From NCBI GenBank assembly GCA_013420905.1, contig JAAXNY010000017.1:930001-994000 (forward strand): a stretch of 64,000 nucleotides of DNA, given 5' to 3'. A program made the position numbers and the translations under genes. The number at the start of each line of letters is the position of its first letter. Positions within the stretch are counted from its first letter, which is position 1. The stretch comes from Collybia mongolica (taxonomy: Eukaryota > Basidiomycota > Agaricomycetes > Agaricales > Clitocybaceae). Below the pieces are notes generated by a model, which was not told the origin of the DNA, ran no database searches, and saw only the letters and a program-made list of their open reading frames with translations. Below are positions 35,001-46,346 of the stretch, one piece after another.

Positions 35001-35772
35001 ACATCTTCCCTTCGGGGAACTCGACCCTAAGGGGGATGTCTAGGAGTAGAGGAAAGTGATCAGGTTCACCCTTATCACCTATCGTCAGTTCGGCTGTGTA
35101 GCCCCGGAATGCCGGGACAAACACAAGGTCAAGGACCAAGCTGCACAGGGCCGAATTATACGGCCGATGCATGACCCACCCCGAGGGGGGGGCAATCCGC
35201 TCAAGGCTGAGGGCGGCCACGCACTCCATGAGCCTGTTGGCCATGGGGTGCTCATGATTGAGGGTAGCATCCCAATGCACTGAGGGGCAATTAAAATCAC
35301 CCCCCATATAGCTAACATCGGGGAACTCATCCAGGTGGTCTTCGAGGAATCGGACTGCTGATCCATTCTCATCTGAGTAGACATTCATCAAATGCACTGG
35401 GCCAAGGTGCCCTCAAACAGTGATGAGCATGACGTCGCAGTGGTTAACAACGTCCGATCGGAGCTTAGGTTTCACCGAGCGGATAGCTCGGTTGACATAG
35501 GCCATGACGCGCGGCTGATCTTCGGCAGCGTTGAACCCTTTGGGGAACATGGGAATCCAGTCCGGGTGGACGGGGGGTCCCCTGATGGGGACCCTGTCTT
35601 TTTCGGTCAAGGAGGCTGTATACCATACAGTGGCCCATGGCAGCTCCTGCAGGAAGAGAATGTCGGTGACGTCCTTGCGGCGTTCTAACAGGTCAACTGT
35701 CCAGTGTCGTTTGCGCCCGACATTTTGGCAGTAGGTTCTGAGCATATTTACATTACAAGTTGTACTAGACAT
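32035..35772 (-). pseudogene. LINE ORF2: endonuclease, reverse transcriptase, RNase H
   Basis: Encodes the enzyme that nicks target DNA and copies LINE RNA into it. From ATG 35772: APE-type endonuclease (NVGRKRHW, LFLQELPW, GGDFNCPSVHWD, LVLDLVFV), reverse transcriptase (RPIVLLNTLGKLLEKM, AFDLAQFFPSTNH, GLGQGSAMSP, catalytic SYVDDGTI), and RNase H (CIITDAS, AELRAIAEGA, IFSDSINAL). The C-terminus carries a CCHC-like zinc motif (CRCSAPLETVQHV) broken by element A; the last about 40 codons lie at 16791-16670 and end FAFDVP. TGA codons at 35415-35413, 33357-33355, 33345-33343 and 32327-32325 sit at Arg positions. A frameshift lies near 33,090, in or near a T run. Confidence 0.88.
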
Positions 35773-35790
35773 TAATCAAGTAACATTTTG

Positions 35791-37809
35791 TCAAAACGCT
35801 CGAGTACCCTCCCTGCGTCCTTGGAGCCTGTCTCCTGTAATGGTGGGGAAGGGGGTATTAGCAGATGGTGCAAAGCGTAAGAGCTCGTCACCTACCTTCT
35901 GGGCAGTGTACTTGGCCGCTAGCCACTTGGCATCATAGCGGTGTTTCCAAAAGGAACACTTCCTGTCGTCAGACTCATGGGCAAGGCCACAGTTGACGCA
36001 TCGGGAGGCGTGGGGGCACTTATGACCTGCCGGTGTTGCAAGTCTCGGTGGGGGGGCGGCCTTGCAGCATGCTGCTAGGTCGCAGTGATTGCGTGTGTCA
36101 TGAGGTCTGCCGCAGTAGGAGCACAGTTGAGCTCTGAAGGGACAGACCTCCTTGCAGTGGCCAAACCTCCAGCACTTTGTGCAGATAGGGACCCCTATTC
36201 GCTTGTCAGCGGGCAGGATGGTCAAAGACTGGGACCCAAGCATGAAGCTCTTGTTCCGAAGGCTGCAGAGGTGGGTGCCTCCACGAGAATCATAAATGTC
36301 GAAGAACACAGTGCATGAGTCTGACGTTTTGGAGTTTCTGACCACGCGGGGGAGCGCCCCTTGGTACAGATGGATTGCACCTTTCCATTTGCAGGTTTCA
36401 AGGATAGTCTTGACCTCCAATGGAGTGATGGGAATGGGCTTCCCGGTTTCGTCATATGTGACGGTCGTACCAAAGAAGGGAAAGTTGGGGATGCAGAGGA
36501 AGGTCTTGGAGGACCCAACCTCAACCCATGTCTCTGTATCAGCCCCTCGAGCCTCCTTTGCCTTGGCGTCGAAGAACTGGTAGAGGACCTGGAGATCGTC
36601 TTCGGAAGGCACAGAGTCCATGACGAGGGACAAACCCCCAAGATGGTTCCGTGTTTCCACGACGGCGCGGATGGTTCGGCAATTAGAACCAAGAGTACTG
36701 TTGATCGTTGGTATAACGGGAGCGTTGTCCCAGTACACCAGTGGAGAACAGAAAACCACAACTTCTTTCCGAGAGGAGCCGTGGGTGGTGGAATGCTTCA
36801 CGTTGGCATGAGCTCGTTCAGCGTTTGTGCGGGAGATGGCAGCCCCGCCCGCAACAATCTGTTGCGCTTGGACGATGGATGCATTGGGAGCTGAGGGGAA
36901 CAACTTGGCCATTTGGACTAGTCCCTCCGCCGTGGCAGCGGCACCCTTTCTCCTCTTGGAAGGGGGAGGTTGGGGGAGAGAGGCAGCAGCAGCTGCCGTA
37001 GATGCAAACAAGGCCGGGGTCGGCCTAGGGGGGGGAGGCGGAGGCCGTCTGGATGACCGAGCCAGGATAAGCTTCCTTTGGGGCCTGCGGAGACCTGCAG
37101 GGTCAGAGGTAGCATTGGACAAATGGGGGGGCCGCTGCCCTGATCCAGGGGGACCATACTTAGGGGCGGGGGGAGCGTCAGGGGGGAGCTGGCTCCAAAG
37201 GCTGTCAATGACCTGTTGTAGGGCAGCGACTTGGGAGGTCCCATTGGCAACATGCCGGATGAGGCCGATTTCAGAGGCCAAGTATACGACCTGGAGGAGC
37301 TCAGTGGCAAAGGTGTCAGTGAGGTGTGCAGGGACGCGATATCCCTTTTTAGTCTAGAGGTTCATAAGCTCTGTTGTGTTGTGGAGTGATGAGGTAGCTG
37401 CCTGGACATCCACCTCCGCCAATTCTTTCGAACCGGTTGGGAGGAAGGCATCAGCAGGGTCGTCAAAGCTCTCCTGGAAGGAGTTCATCTCCACCCCCTC
37501 CAAGGTTTCCTCTCAGTCCTGGGGGGGTGGGGCTGGGGCTTTGCCTTTGGCGGATGACAGTGTAATGGTGTTGTCGTCTGCCGCAGTGTCCATCAGAGTG
37601 GAGGAATCCGCCTCCGATGCAGGTGCAGGCGTGGGTGGTCAAAAGAAGACCCATTGTGCAATAGTAGGGAGGCCCGGGGGTCTCTGAGGAGTTGTGCTCC
37701 TGGATGGAGCAGGGGAGGAGGACCCACGAAGATAGTCGCAAATGTCCGGCGGTTTCGAGGTGCGTTCCGCCGATTGCTGGGATCGGCCGGGTGGATTGTC
37801 TTTGCCCAT
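35791..37809 (-). pseudogene. LINE ORF1, RNA-binding protein with zinc knuckles
   Basis: From ATG 37809 (MGKDNPPGRS) one frame of about 670 codons runs to 35791, cut by TGA at 37641-37639, TGA at 37515-37513 and TAG at 37356-37354, all explicable by C-to-T. The N-terminal half is Pro/Ala/Ser-rich and disordered, with a basic patch (SKRRKG). A central globular part resembles LINE ORF1 RNA-recognition regions, and the C-terminus has three Cys/His clusters: CTKCWRFGHCKEVC, CSYCGRPHDTRNHC and CPHASRCVNCGLAHESDDRKC (shown in part). ORF2 starts 18 nt downstream, suggesting termination-reinitiation. A 128-nt 5' UTR precedes it to the element end. Confidence 0.83.
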
Positions 37810-37937
37810 GTCAGAGGCACGGGGCTTGGTTGGTAGAGTGTTATCGGGGGTGATCTAGGGCAGCAGGGTGCATAGAACGACGATGACGACTACGACGGTG
37901 GCTGTGCACGTCGTGGTAACAAGTCAAGAAGCGCTGT

Positions 37938-37953
37938 AGATGAAAGTCAATCT
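37938..37953. repeat. Target-site duplication of the LINE (right copy)
   Basis: AGATGAAAGTCAATCT, identical to 16304-16319. It marks the 5' end of the minus-strand LINE at 37937. Confidence 0.9.
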
Positions 37954-38115
37954 ATTTGTATAAGGTCTGCTTCAACTTAAGGCTGCTGTGGCAGGTGGGT
38001 CCCTTCAGCAATATTGTTGGCCTTAACATGAGAATCTTCCAGGCATGTGATAGATGAGATTGTGTGATAAGATAAATGATGTGTTGAATCTCAACATCAT
38101 TCACTCAGGCTCACC
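37954..38115. other. Flank between LINE and DUF6589 remnant
   Basis: 162 bp of AT-rich sequence that joined 16303 directly before the LINE inserted. Nothing coding seen. Confidence 0.4.
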
Positions 38116-39480
38116 ATGGATATTCAAGAATTCCAATCTCCCACAAAAAGAAAGTCCCCCCAGACACCTGCCCAGAAGTTGAAGCAAATGCTGGATATGA
38201 TTAGAAGTATAGGCTGGAGTCTTGCAGAATTTTTTTTCTATCTATTCTGCCTTGAGGACATCAAGCCTAAGGACAAGCCACAGCCTGGTTCCCAACCTGT
38301 CAAATGTGACCTCCAGCATACTTGGATGATTGTTGCACTGCTTAATGGGACATCAAAACCTTCTTTTGGTGTCATTATTGATCTAATCCACTGAAATACT
38401 GGATATATTGATTACAAGTTGGGTGATCAAATGAGCCTGGAGAATGTCTATGAACCAGGTCTCTCTCCTGCAGAGATCAAACATGCAAAGCCAGCACTCA
38501 CAGTGTGGGCTGTACATCTTGTTGCTCAATTAGTCTCTGCTGAGAGCCAGAAAACAATAAGTCAGGAAAGTGGATTACACTTGTGGGTGAGTTGCAAATC
38601 TGGGGACACACTCCAACAAAACCATGCCCCTCAGGTTTCTTGGGATGCAGTTAGCACATTCAGCATGCAAAAAATGCAGGAAACAGCACAAACTGTTTCC
38701 CCAGTGCTCTGGCACATCATCTCGTCCTATGGAAATTACACATAGACATCAACAGTTCATCAGAACAGACCACAAAACATTGTCAGTGCTCTTACCATCC
38801 CACTCAAGTGACAGTACAAAATGCTATACTGTCGTTGACATTTGGATGATCTGATTGTGCCAACCTCTACCCAATGTGTTGTGGTATATGGTACTTTGCT
38901 GTAAAAGCCCACTAGTCAATATTTCAAGTAGAAAGTTGGGGTGGCACAATCAGTTGCATTTTCAAGTGTTTATACTGCACTTCATGCCATGGTTGAACAG
39001 GGACTGGATGAGCTTAAATAAGCTCTAATGCCAGGTTCTGGACATGCTGACTTTACAGTGGGTGACAATAATCAAGCTTGGTCAAGCAAGGAGACCATTG
39101 AATTGGGTGAGAAAGTCAGATGGTTACAGGTTTTGGAGGTACAGCAGTTGAGGTACAGGATGCTGAACCAGATGCATTTGATCTCTTGTTTCAAAGACCT
39201 TGTGGATCATCAATCCCAACAAGGGTGAAAGACTTTGACTGCAGAGGTGATAGAGGCAGATATTGACTGGGCCCACCTTGAATCTGTTGCTATTGTTGAA
39301 GTTCCCCAGCCACCCATTAAATTCATCCCCAGCCTTTTGAAATATAGAGAGGTACTTGCTAATTGGGCATCAGAATGGACCCAAAATAACCCAATCCCAG
39401 GTGCAAGACAGTCAAAGATTACAGTACTTCACACTCCCCCACATCCTGCAGAGGATTCCAATTGGAATCCGATTGGAATC
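38116..39480 (+). pseudogene. DUF6589 protein remnant
   Basis: Pieces in one orientation resemble the fungal DUF6589 family, transposon-associated proteins common in Agaricomycetes. They include KLKQMLDMIRSIGWSLAEFF near the start, a middle segment (SPAEIKHAKPALTVWAVHLV) and a C-terminal segment (DIDWAHLESVAIVEVPQPP...FIPSLLKYRE). Between them are several stops (for example 38,392, 38,743, 38,850, 39,020, 39,228), so it is dead. It breaks off near 39,450-39,480 where the next transposon begins. The family's biochemical role is unknown to me. Confidence 0.6.
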
Positions 39481-39579
39481 CAGAGGAATGCAGGAAGATT
39501 TTAAGAAAGTTTTAAAACAGAAAATTCCTTTGAGGAATTCCACAATATTCCACTTGGATTCTACCAGGGGGGGGGGCAG

Positions 39580-39680
39580 TAGAAGAATCCAAGACCTTGA
39601 GTCCCCTAGACCCTTACATCAAGGGTCTTGTAGGGTCCTCCGTGGGACACGTCTCAATTAGGAAATTCAGTTCAGCTAAC
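39580..39680. repeat. Left inverted repeat core of P-like element
   Basis: 101 bp, reverse complement of 46032-46132, starting TAGAAGAATCCAAGACC and ending CAGCTAAC. Confidence 0.85.
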
Positions 39681-40117
39681 TTTGGCTAACTTTGGTAAAT
39701 CAATTGCACCACTGAACGAGAATCTGTTATCTTCTTCTCCTTATTCCACCCCATCTATGTACATTGACTGTGTCAGGCCATAATGTCAGACTCTCAGAAC
39801 CTGGCATTGCTGTCTCCCCTTGCTTTTGTTATACTTGATGTCTCAGGGACTGATGTTGAGCTCCCAATCTACATCAACACTGTGGACACATCTGGAAAAG
39901 AACTTGTATGTTGTGACCTCTGCCACACACCTGTAGCTTTGGGAATAGGCCCAAAAAGGAGCTTGGGACGAGTCACCCTCCATAGGAATTCAATTGGATG
40001 TCTCAAACTGCAAAGGATTCAAGGACAATCTGGCCAACCTAAGATGTTATCCAGCAAGTCATATTTCAATTGGAGAAGATAGAGATACTAAGTGAGTTGT
40101 TCACAGGTGCTTCTATA

Positions 40118-41725
40118 CAGTGGCTCAAAAAACTGCCCCAATGTTTGTACATTTTTGAAAGATCAATATGGTATGAAGTGCTGACATAAGCAGGGGACCT
40201 GGGGCAATTATGTAAGATACTATGACATCGTGGCTTTCCAATGGACCCTGGATCATGTGATTTGGATCAAAACCCATTAAGCTATAGGCCAAACAAAATG
40301 ATTACTCATTGGGGCAGTTTTTTGACCCTCTATTAATTTTCTATCTAATACTTTGTATGACCACCTTTTGCCTTTATAACTGCTTGTATCCGCCTGGGCA
40401 TACTTTCTATCAGGTTTTGGCATACCTCTGGTGGAATTTCACCCCACTCTTCAGCCAATCTATCCCACAACTCATGTACTCCTTTGGGTGGTGTCGGATA
40501 TTCTTTAAGACGGCGCTTGAGATGTTCCCAAAGGTGTTCTATTGGATTCATGTCAGGGGATTGGGCAGGCCAGCCAAGGACTTGAATGTTGTTGTCTTCA
40601 AACCACTGTGTGGCCAGTCCAGATGTGTGTTTGGGGTCGTTATCTTGCTGAAAGTAGCGCTCGCCATCCACCATTTCCAACTTCTCAAAACTTTCCTGAA
40701 CTCCACTCTCCAAAATTTCACAGTATTGAACCTTGTCCATGTTCCCCTGCACCTCTATGAGCTTTCCCACTCCATTCCACCCCATACAACCCCATACCAT
40801 GAGGTTTCCTCCTCCTCCATGTTTGACAGTAGGTGATGTTGTTCTATCAGATGGTGGTTCTCCCCTTTGTTTCCAGACATAAACCTTTCCATCTGACCCA
40901 ATCCTATTGATTTTGGTCTCATCTGTCCATAGAACCCTTTTCCAGTCCTCCACAGTCCAGCTTTCATGATATTTTGCAAACTGGAGACGCCGGATGCGAT
41001 GGGCTCGTTTGAGAAGAGGAGCTTTCCTCTTTGTAGCAGCATAAAATTGATTTTCCTTGAGTGCATTTCTGACTGTCTGGGGTGTGACAGGATTGGGGAT
41101 GATGCCATTGATGAATTGGGTAGCCTGAACTGCATTATCAAGCTTCCCTGACTTGATTTGACGAATAATTGACTGTTTGTCACGAACAGACAGCTTGGAG
41201 GGGCGGCCACCAAGGTTGTTTTCTTTGTTTCCATCCACATCTTTGCTGATCCTACTGATGGTACCCTTCCCTAGACCAGTTTTCTCCTTGATTTGACGCT
41301 GAGAATAGCCCTCATTGAGGAGAGAAACAACAGTATTGTGCTGAGCAGTAGAAATGGCTTTCATGATGGTGGTAAGAGGTCAAGAAGATGATTGAACCAA
41401 TTCCAACATGTCAAATTGATACAAATAAAGTCACATGACATTGTTTATTCTTCCCACAGTCCATAATGTTCTTGCATTGGATCATAAATGCCAGAATAAT
41501 GGAAAATAAGATAAGGGTCAAAAAACTGCCCCAATAAGTAACCATTTTGTTTGGCTTATAGCTTAATGGATATTGATCCAAATCACATGATCCAGGGTCC
41601 ATTGGAAAGCCACGATGTCATAGTATCTTACATAATTACCCCAGGTCCCCTGCTTATGTCAGCACTTCATACCATATTGATCTTTCAAAAATGTACAAAC
41701 ATTGGGGCAGTTTTTTGAGCCACTG
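40118..41725 (-). mobile_element. Tc1-like element, mariner 1, apparently intact
   Basis: 1608 bp with TA at both sides (40116-40117, 41726-41727) and inverted repeats of about 212 bp (40118-40329, 41514-41725) that match almost completely. Each begins CAGTGGCTCAAAAAACTG and ends inside with the inverted core ATTGGGGCAGTTTTTTGACC, so every arm contains the core twice, an IR/DR-like layout. It carries one uninterrupted transposase gene. It inserted into the P-like transposase gene and is therefore younger. Confidence 0.95.
40345..41364 (-). CDS. Tc1/mariner transposase, DD34E, intact
   Basis: 339 residues, full length, no stop. The N-terminus has two helix-turn-helix units that bind the terminal repeats (SLLNEGYSQRQIKEKTGLGK and the GRPSKLS region between them). 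The catalytic domain shows the first Asp in WTDETKINRIG, the second in FQQDNDPKHTS and Glu in NPIEHLW. Thirty-four residues separate the last two, as in Tc1. The conserved GG(GG)NLMVWGCMGWNG block is present. The protein cuts the element out and reinserts it at TA. It ends KAKGGHTKY, as does mariner 2, and the two proteins are clearly close relatives. No intron. Confidence 0.95.
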   Translation of the reverse strand: MKAISTAQHNTVVSLLNEGYSQRQIKEKTGLGKGTISRISKDVDGNKENNLGGRPSKLSVRDKQSIIRQIKSGKLDNAVQATQFINGIIPNPVTPQTVRNALKENQFYAATKRKAPLLKRAHRIRRLQFAKYHESWTVEDWKRVLWTDETKINRIGSDGKVYVWKQRGEPPSDRTTSPTVKHGGGGNLMVWGCMGWNGVGKLIEVQGNMDKVQYCEILESGVQESFEKLEMVDGERYFQQDNDPKHTSGLATQWFEDNNIQVLGWPAQSPDMNPIEHLWEHLKRRLKEYPTPPKGVHELWDRLAEEWGEIPPEVCQNLIESMPRRIQAVIKAKGGHTKY

Positions 41726-44700
41726 TACCTTCAGATTCACACAGATGGAGGGTTTCAAGCAGTCTAAATAAACCAGGTCCTTCAAGTCTGTCTGTTTCAG
41801 GTAATACTACATCTTCAGTGAGTATTCAAGGATCACAACTATCAACCACTTTGGAAATACCTATAGGACTTCTACCTCCATCTTCTGACCAAGGTTCATC
41901 TGATGATGATGGATCAGGCATTGAGGAGGTGATGGTGTATCCCATTGGCCTTGTAGGTATAGTTGAGCCAGAGGACTCTAGTGTCCTTGTCACTAGATCT
42001 GGTATTAAGTGTAATGGCCAGGCAGTAAGATGGACTCCTGGATCTATCTGGGATAGCTATCCTTATCAGCAACATAAATTGAGGACCATGCCCTGGCACC
42101 CTATTGGCTTTATTGGCAGAGAATGGATTATTCTGAGATCCCCCTTTTGCACTGGATCTGTGGGCATACAGCCTGGACAGCAAGCTTGTGATTACTGTAG
42201 TAACCTACCAAACACTACAGAATTTAGAAGTTTCAAGCAGCATGCTATTAGTGCAGCTGCAAATACACCATGGTCAAATCTAAGCTCTAAACAGCTGCAA
42301 GCTCTTCTTAGAAAATCAGTTGCTTATGGGGAAAGTCTAAGGCTACAGCTCCTTAATGCAAAGAAGAAGATTGCCATATTGGAAAATAGGATTCATGATC
42401 ACCAACGGTTTATCATTCTTCTAGCAAACAATGAAGTTCCTAGACTCCAACAACTGTTAGCAGTGGCAATTCAAAATGGAGAGAGCCTGTCAGCTATTAT
42501 ATATAAGCTGAGCAAAGCTATTGATGGATTGTATTCTCCCAAAGGCAACTGGACACAACTCAAGTATGATCTTGCATTTCTGGTAAAGGCATTAGGAGGA
42601 CCACGTCTATTGTATGCACTTCAGAAAGCAGAGGGTTATCCTTCTGTTAGAACTTTATTAAGAAACCGGCAGATGCCACAACTCCTACCTTCAGTCAGCA
42701 CACCTACCCAGGAGGAAATATCTGAGAATATCAAACAATTCTTAGGGCCAGGAAGAAAGCTAGCCCCATCTAGACAAGGTTCTTGTAACAAACTTCCTGG
42801 CCAGATATTGATGGTTGATGGAATTGCATTGGAAGAAGTTGCTGGATATTGTCCACAATGGAATGTTGTCCTTGGGCTTTGCCATGAACATACAGAAGGT
42901 GTTGATCTGACAGTAAAAGATGTAGATTCTATTAAGTCACTCAAAGCTCTGCTTGGCAAAAATACACTTAGGCAAAGATGGTACAGTAGTTGCAGTTGCT
43001 CCAGTGGCAGCTACCAATCATTACACACCAATACCTCTTGGTTTAACATCATCATGCAAGGCTGAAAAGGGACATCAACTAAATTCCTGGCTAAAGGAAA
43101 TCATTGATACCTGGAGAACACATCCAGATGGAGAATCAACCCATGGCCCAATCTGGGCACTGGCAACTGATGGTGAACCATCATTTAGAGCTGCATGGTT
43201 TATAATGTGTATGACAGAGAATATTGTACCTGACAGTGAGCTTGGAAAGATTGTCTATCAATTGCAGGGACTGAACCACCAGACCAGTCCACATGGACTA
43301 ATTGGTACATGTGACTACAAGCACATATTCAAGTGATTTGCAACACTACTTTGTAGTCCACTTGGTACACTGGTTTGTGGTGTGAAGATCTTACCCTCAC
43401 ATATTCTACAAGCTTTGGAATCTCTGCCAAATTTATCATCAGCTTAGGCCCATGAACTAATGAATCCCAAGGACAAACAGAATGTTCTAAAAGCTGTCAA
43501 ATTCATTGAAGAACTAAGTAGTCTCAAGGATATTCATAACCCCATTAATCCAAGTAATAAATGGAATACCTCTATCCAATTTATAGCAAAGACATTTGAA
43601 TTCTTTATGCAGCCTTTTACTAATGTTGAAATGGATCTGTCACAACAAATCAGATCATTGTCAACATATGTTCATGTTTGTACCTCAATGTACTTCAAAC
43701 ATAAACTTGAGTTCATAACTGGTGCACTATATGCTGACTCTCAAGCTATTGTTAGGAACATTGTAATCACTGTTGCCCGTCTGCAACTAGTTGACAGCAC
43801 AATCCATTATTTCATTATCCATGATGGCACAGACAGGCTTGAGGGTACATTGTCCAATGCTTGCATACAAGACCATGCACGGAATTTTGCAATAGCTCAA
43901 CTGGGTGAAAAAATTAGTGTTGGTGTAGAGGTTAGTCAAGTTATGGAATGTAATCCCAAACTCAATAGAGGGCATGCTAGAACAGACCTGAGGGGTGCAA
44001 AGGGTGTTGATCATATCAATCCTCAATCCTGGATTGGAAATGTAGAAGTTAGAAGAGTTGACTTATTAAAAGAGTGGGCAAATGGCAGATTGGATGCCAA
44101 AGCATTTTTGCAAAAATTCCTTAATTTTGATGGTGAAAAAGAGATTGAAAAAATGCTTGCAAGTCCTGGTTGTGATTTCATCTGTCCCAAAGGCAAATAT
44201 ATTGGATCATCTGTTACAGATGATGACAAGAAGTCTGAAGAAGCATATGAAACAGTTTCACCACATGTTATTGGTGAGGAACCACCCACAGATATTCTGA
44301 TCAATATCCCAGGCACTGAGAGCCAAGGGGATGTTCCTATTGAGGCTAACATTGAAAAATGTCTGGAATGGGAGGCTGAGGAGCAGCAAATGAATGCAGT
44401 CCTAGAACCTGAACAGCATACTAACTTTTTGACCTTGCAAGATGGACAAAAAGTTCTAAAGTCATCAATGATTGCAACACATCTCCAATCAGAGGCAGCT
44501 TGGAAATCAACAACACGTACTCTCAGAGCACAGGGCATATCTGTACATCAGTTTGGGAACTCTCAGCATAGAAATTGGAATGCTCCAGACACAAGTGGTA
44601 CTGGGTTTATGAAAGTTGGTGACATTGCAGCAACATTGCTCAGAACTGAAACTACTATTTGTTTAACTGCAGTAGAAATACTGAAGTTTGAAGTGGGAAG

Positions 44701-46031
44701 CTCTAAAAAACAACTGTCTGCTATGAGTATTGATAAACTTGATGGAGTTGGAGAGAAATCAATTACTGTGCATGTGCAAATTCTTGATATGGTTGCTCAC
44801 AACATAATCACAAAAGACCACCCATTCAACTGGATATGGAATGGAAAGTATATCCACTTTGGAGCAGCTCCAGATGAGAGCATATCATCTCACCATCAAT
44901 ATGTGTTGTCTATTCCTGGTACACTGTGTCAACCATTGTCACCTTCTGTTATTTCAGTTCTTGCAAATGAAGTAGAACATATATCAGCTACATGGTCTGT
45001 GCCCAATTCACAGCTTGTTAGAATTCTTGATTGTATATGGCAAGATCTAGGTCCTGATACAGAGGAAATCATTCATAATGTTACTAGACTGCAAGTAGTT
45101 GAGAGGTCAACTCTCCCATATAAATATTCGCAAGGTAAGATAAATGATACTAAGGGTCTTTGGTTTAACCTTACCAATATACTTAGGGGAGCCTGCCTTA
45201 GCTGTAGCTAACCTTCCAAAGCATCTTACAGTGAAAAAGCTTGAGGCAAAGGCCAACATTAACTGCTACTTATGTGGGCAAACTACAAAGCTCAAAGACA
45301 TGAGGAATCATGTGGGAAGGCACTTGCTTTTTGCTCAGAGGAAAATAAATCAGTTTGAGAAGTTACTACCTGGGGTATCTACAGAGTCTCTAATTAACCC
45401 ATGTGGTTGGTGTGGGATGGATGGGTGTAATACACAGCTTGTGAAAAAGGGCAATATATTTTCCACCACCTCAAATTGCCAGTATCATTACTCTAAAATG
45501 ATATATGGAAGAGCAAAGCAGGTGTCAAAAGCATCACCATGTACAAATCTACCAGTCCACTGTCCAATATGTCTGCCTACTCCCATGGGACAACAGAAAA
45601 CATTCTGGAAATACAATTTTCTGTGGCACCTTGCAAGTGAGCATCCTGCAGAAGATAACAGTCAGCTGTATTCAGTGCCTCCTGAGTTCTATTTACTCAC
45701 TTTCATAATGTCTCAAGAGGAAGCATACATGGGTATCAGTCAAGATGAGACAGATACAGTATATACAGGGATTATTATACACTTCCTGACACTGACAATA
45801 TATGACAATATAGATGAGATGGAAAAAGTTGTTGAGAAAGCTCAGAAAAGAGAAAGAGCAGCATCTAGCACAGTACCACAGCCACCAAAAAAGATTACTA
45901 GATCAATGTAAACATTCATTTTATTAGGCAGCAGCTAGATACACTATCAATAACAGGCCAAGTGAGTACCCATTGCAGTAAGAGGCAAGTAAGATTAAGA
46001 TTTGTTTTGAAATGTGTTCAACTTAGCTGAA

Positions 46032-46132
46032 GTTAGCCAAACTGAATTTCCTAATTGAGACATGTCCCATGGAGGACCCTACAAGACCCTTGATGTAAGG
46101 GTCTAGGGGAGTCAAGGTCTTGGATTCTTCTA
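46032..46132. repeat. Right inverted repeat core of P-like element
   Basis: 101 bp. Differences from the left core include CTCCATGGG versus CTCCGTGGG and ACATGTC versus ACGTGTC on the matching strand, both at CpG. Confidence 0.85.
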
Positions 46133-46346
46133 CCCCCCCCCCCCTGGATTCCACTCAGAACACAGAATTCCAATTGGTATCATTGGAATTCTGTGGAATT
46201 TTGAGGAATTTCTTACAAAGTGTGGAAGAAGAAAATTCTCAAAGGAATTCCACAACATTCTACTTGGATTCTGATCAGAATTCATAAGTTTTAAGTCAAA
46301 ACAGTCAATAAAGTCAATAGTATATCTAACATTTTGAAGTACTAAA

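Larger units (their letters stand above)
16320..37937 (-). mobile_element. Full-length Tad-like LINE carrying two nested insertions
   Basis: A non-LTR retrotransposon on the minus strand: 5' end at 37937, ORF1 37809-35791, ORF2 from 35772, 3' UTR, and a poly(A) tail seen as a T run ending at 16339. It is flanked by a perfect 16-bp target duplication. Element A (16792-32034) interrupts ORF2 near its C-terminal zinc motif; removing it joins the frame across the site. Without the insertion the LINE is about 6.4 kb. An APE-type endonuclease, reverse transcriptase and RNase H in ORF2 plus a CCHC-bearing ORF1 fit the fungal Tad1/I group. Several TGA/TAG codons and at least one frameshift make it dead. 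Being interrupted twice, it is the oldest layer of the stack. Confidence 0.9.
39783..45911 (+). pseudogene. P-element-like transposase, interrupted and decayed
   Basis: N-terminal exon 39783-40082 holds a Cys/His finger (CCDLCHTP...LHRNSIGC). After the mariner insertion the frame resumes at about 41818. I read an RNase H-like core: LMVDGIALEEV with a following VVLGLC (nt about 42,810-42,890), then WALATDGEPSFRAA (43,155) and CDYKHIFK (43,310), resembling the DE..., D-G and D-x-x-H-x-x-K blocks of P/THAP9 transposases (inference). The middle carries DGTDRLE (43,825). The C-terminal part (45,240-45,660) has C2H2-type CYLCG...MRNHVGRHL and further CxxC clusters. Defects: frameshift near 42,960, TGA 43334-43336 (Arg position), TAG 43444-43446, frameshift near 45,170. 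Such proteins are common and mostly unnamed in basidiomycetes. Confidence 0.6.
39430..46290 (+). mobile_element. Large DNA transposon with P-element-like transposase
   Basis: Near-identical 101-bp inverted repeats lie at 39580-39680 and 46032-46132, with two visible differences in the core at CpG. Outside them are GGAATTCC-rich stretches and runs of G/C (about 39,440-39,579 and 46,133-46,290). The outer stretches also share a direct repeat (GGAATTCCACAA(T/C)ATTC). The exact ends and target duplication could not be fixed. Inside is one plus-strand transposase gene, split by mariner 1 (40118-41725). Minus that insertion the element is about 5.2 kb. The DUF6589 gene fragment to its left may have been its target. 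Confidence 0.7.

Noticed and set aside
43787..44538. Minus-strand frames opposite the P-like transposase
   Set aside because: Shadows of the plus-strand coding sequence without recognisable domains or start context.
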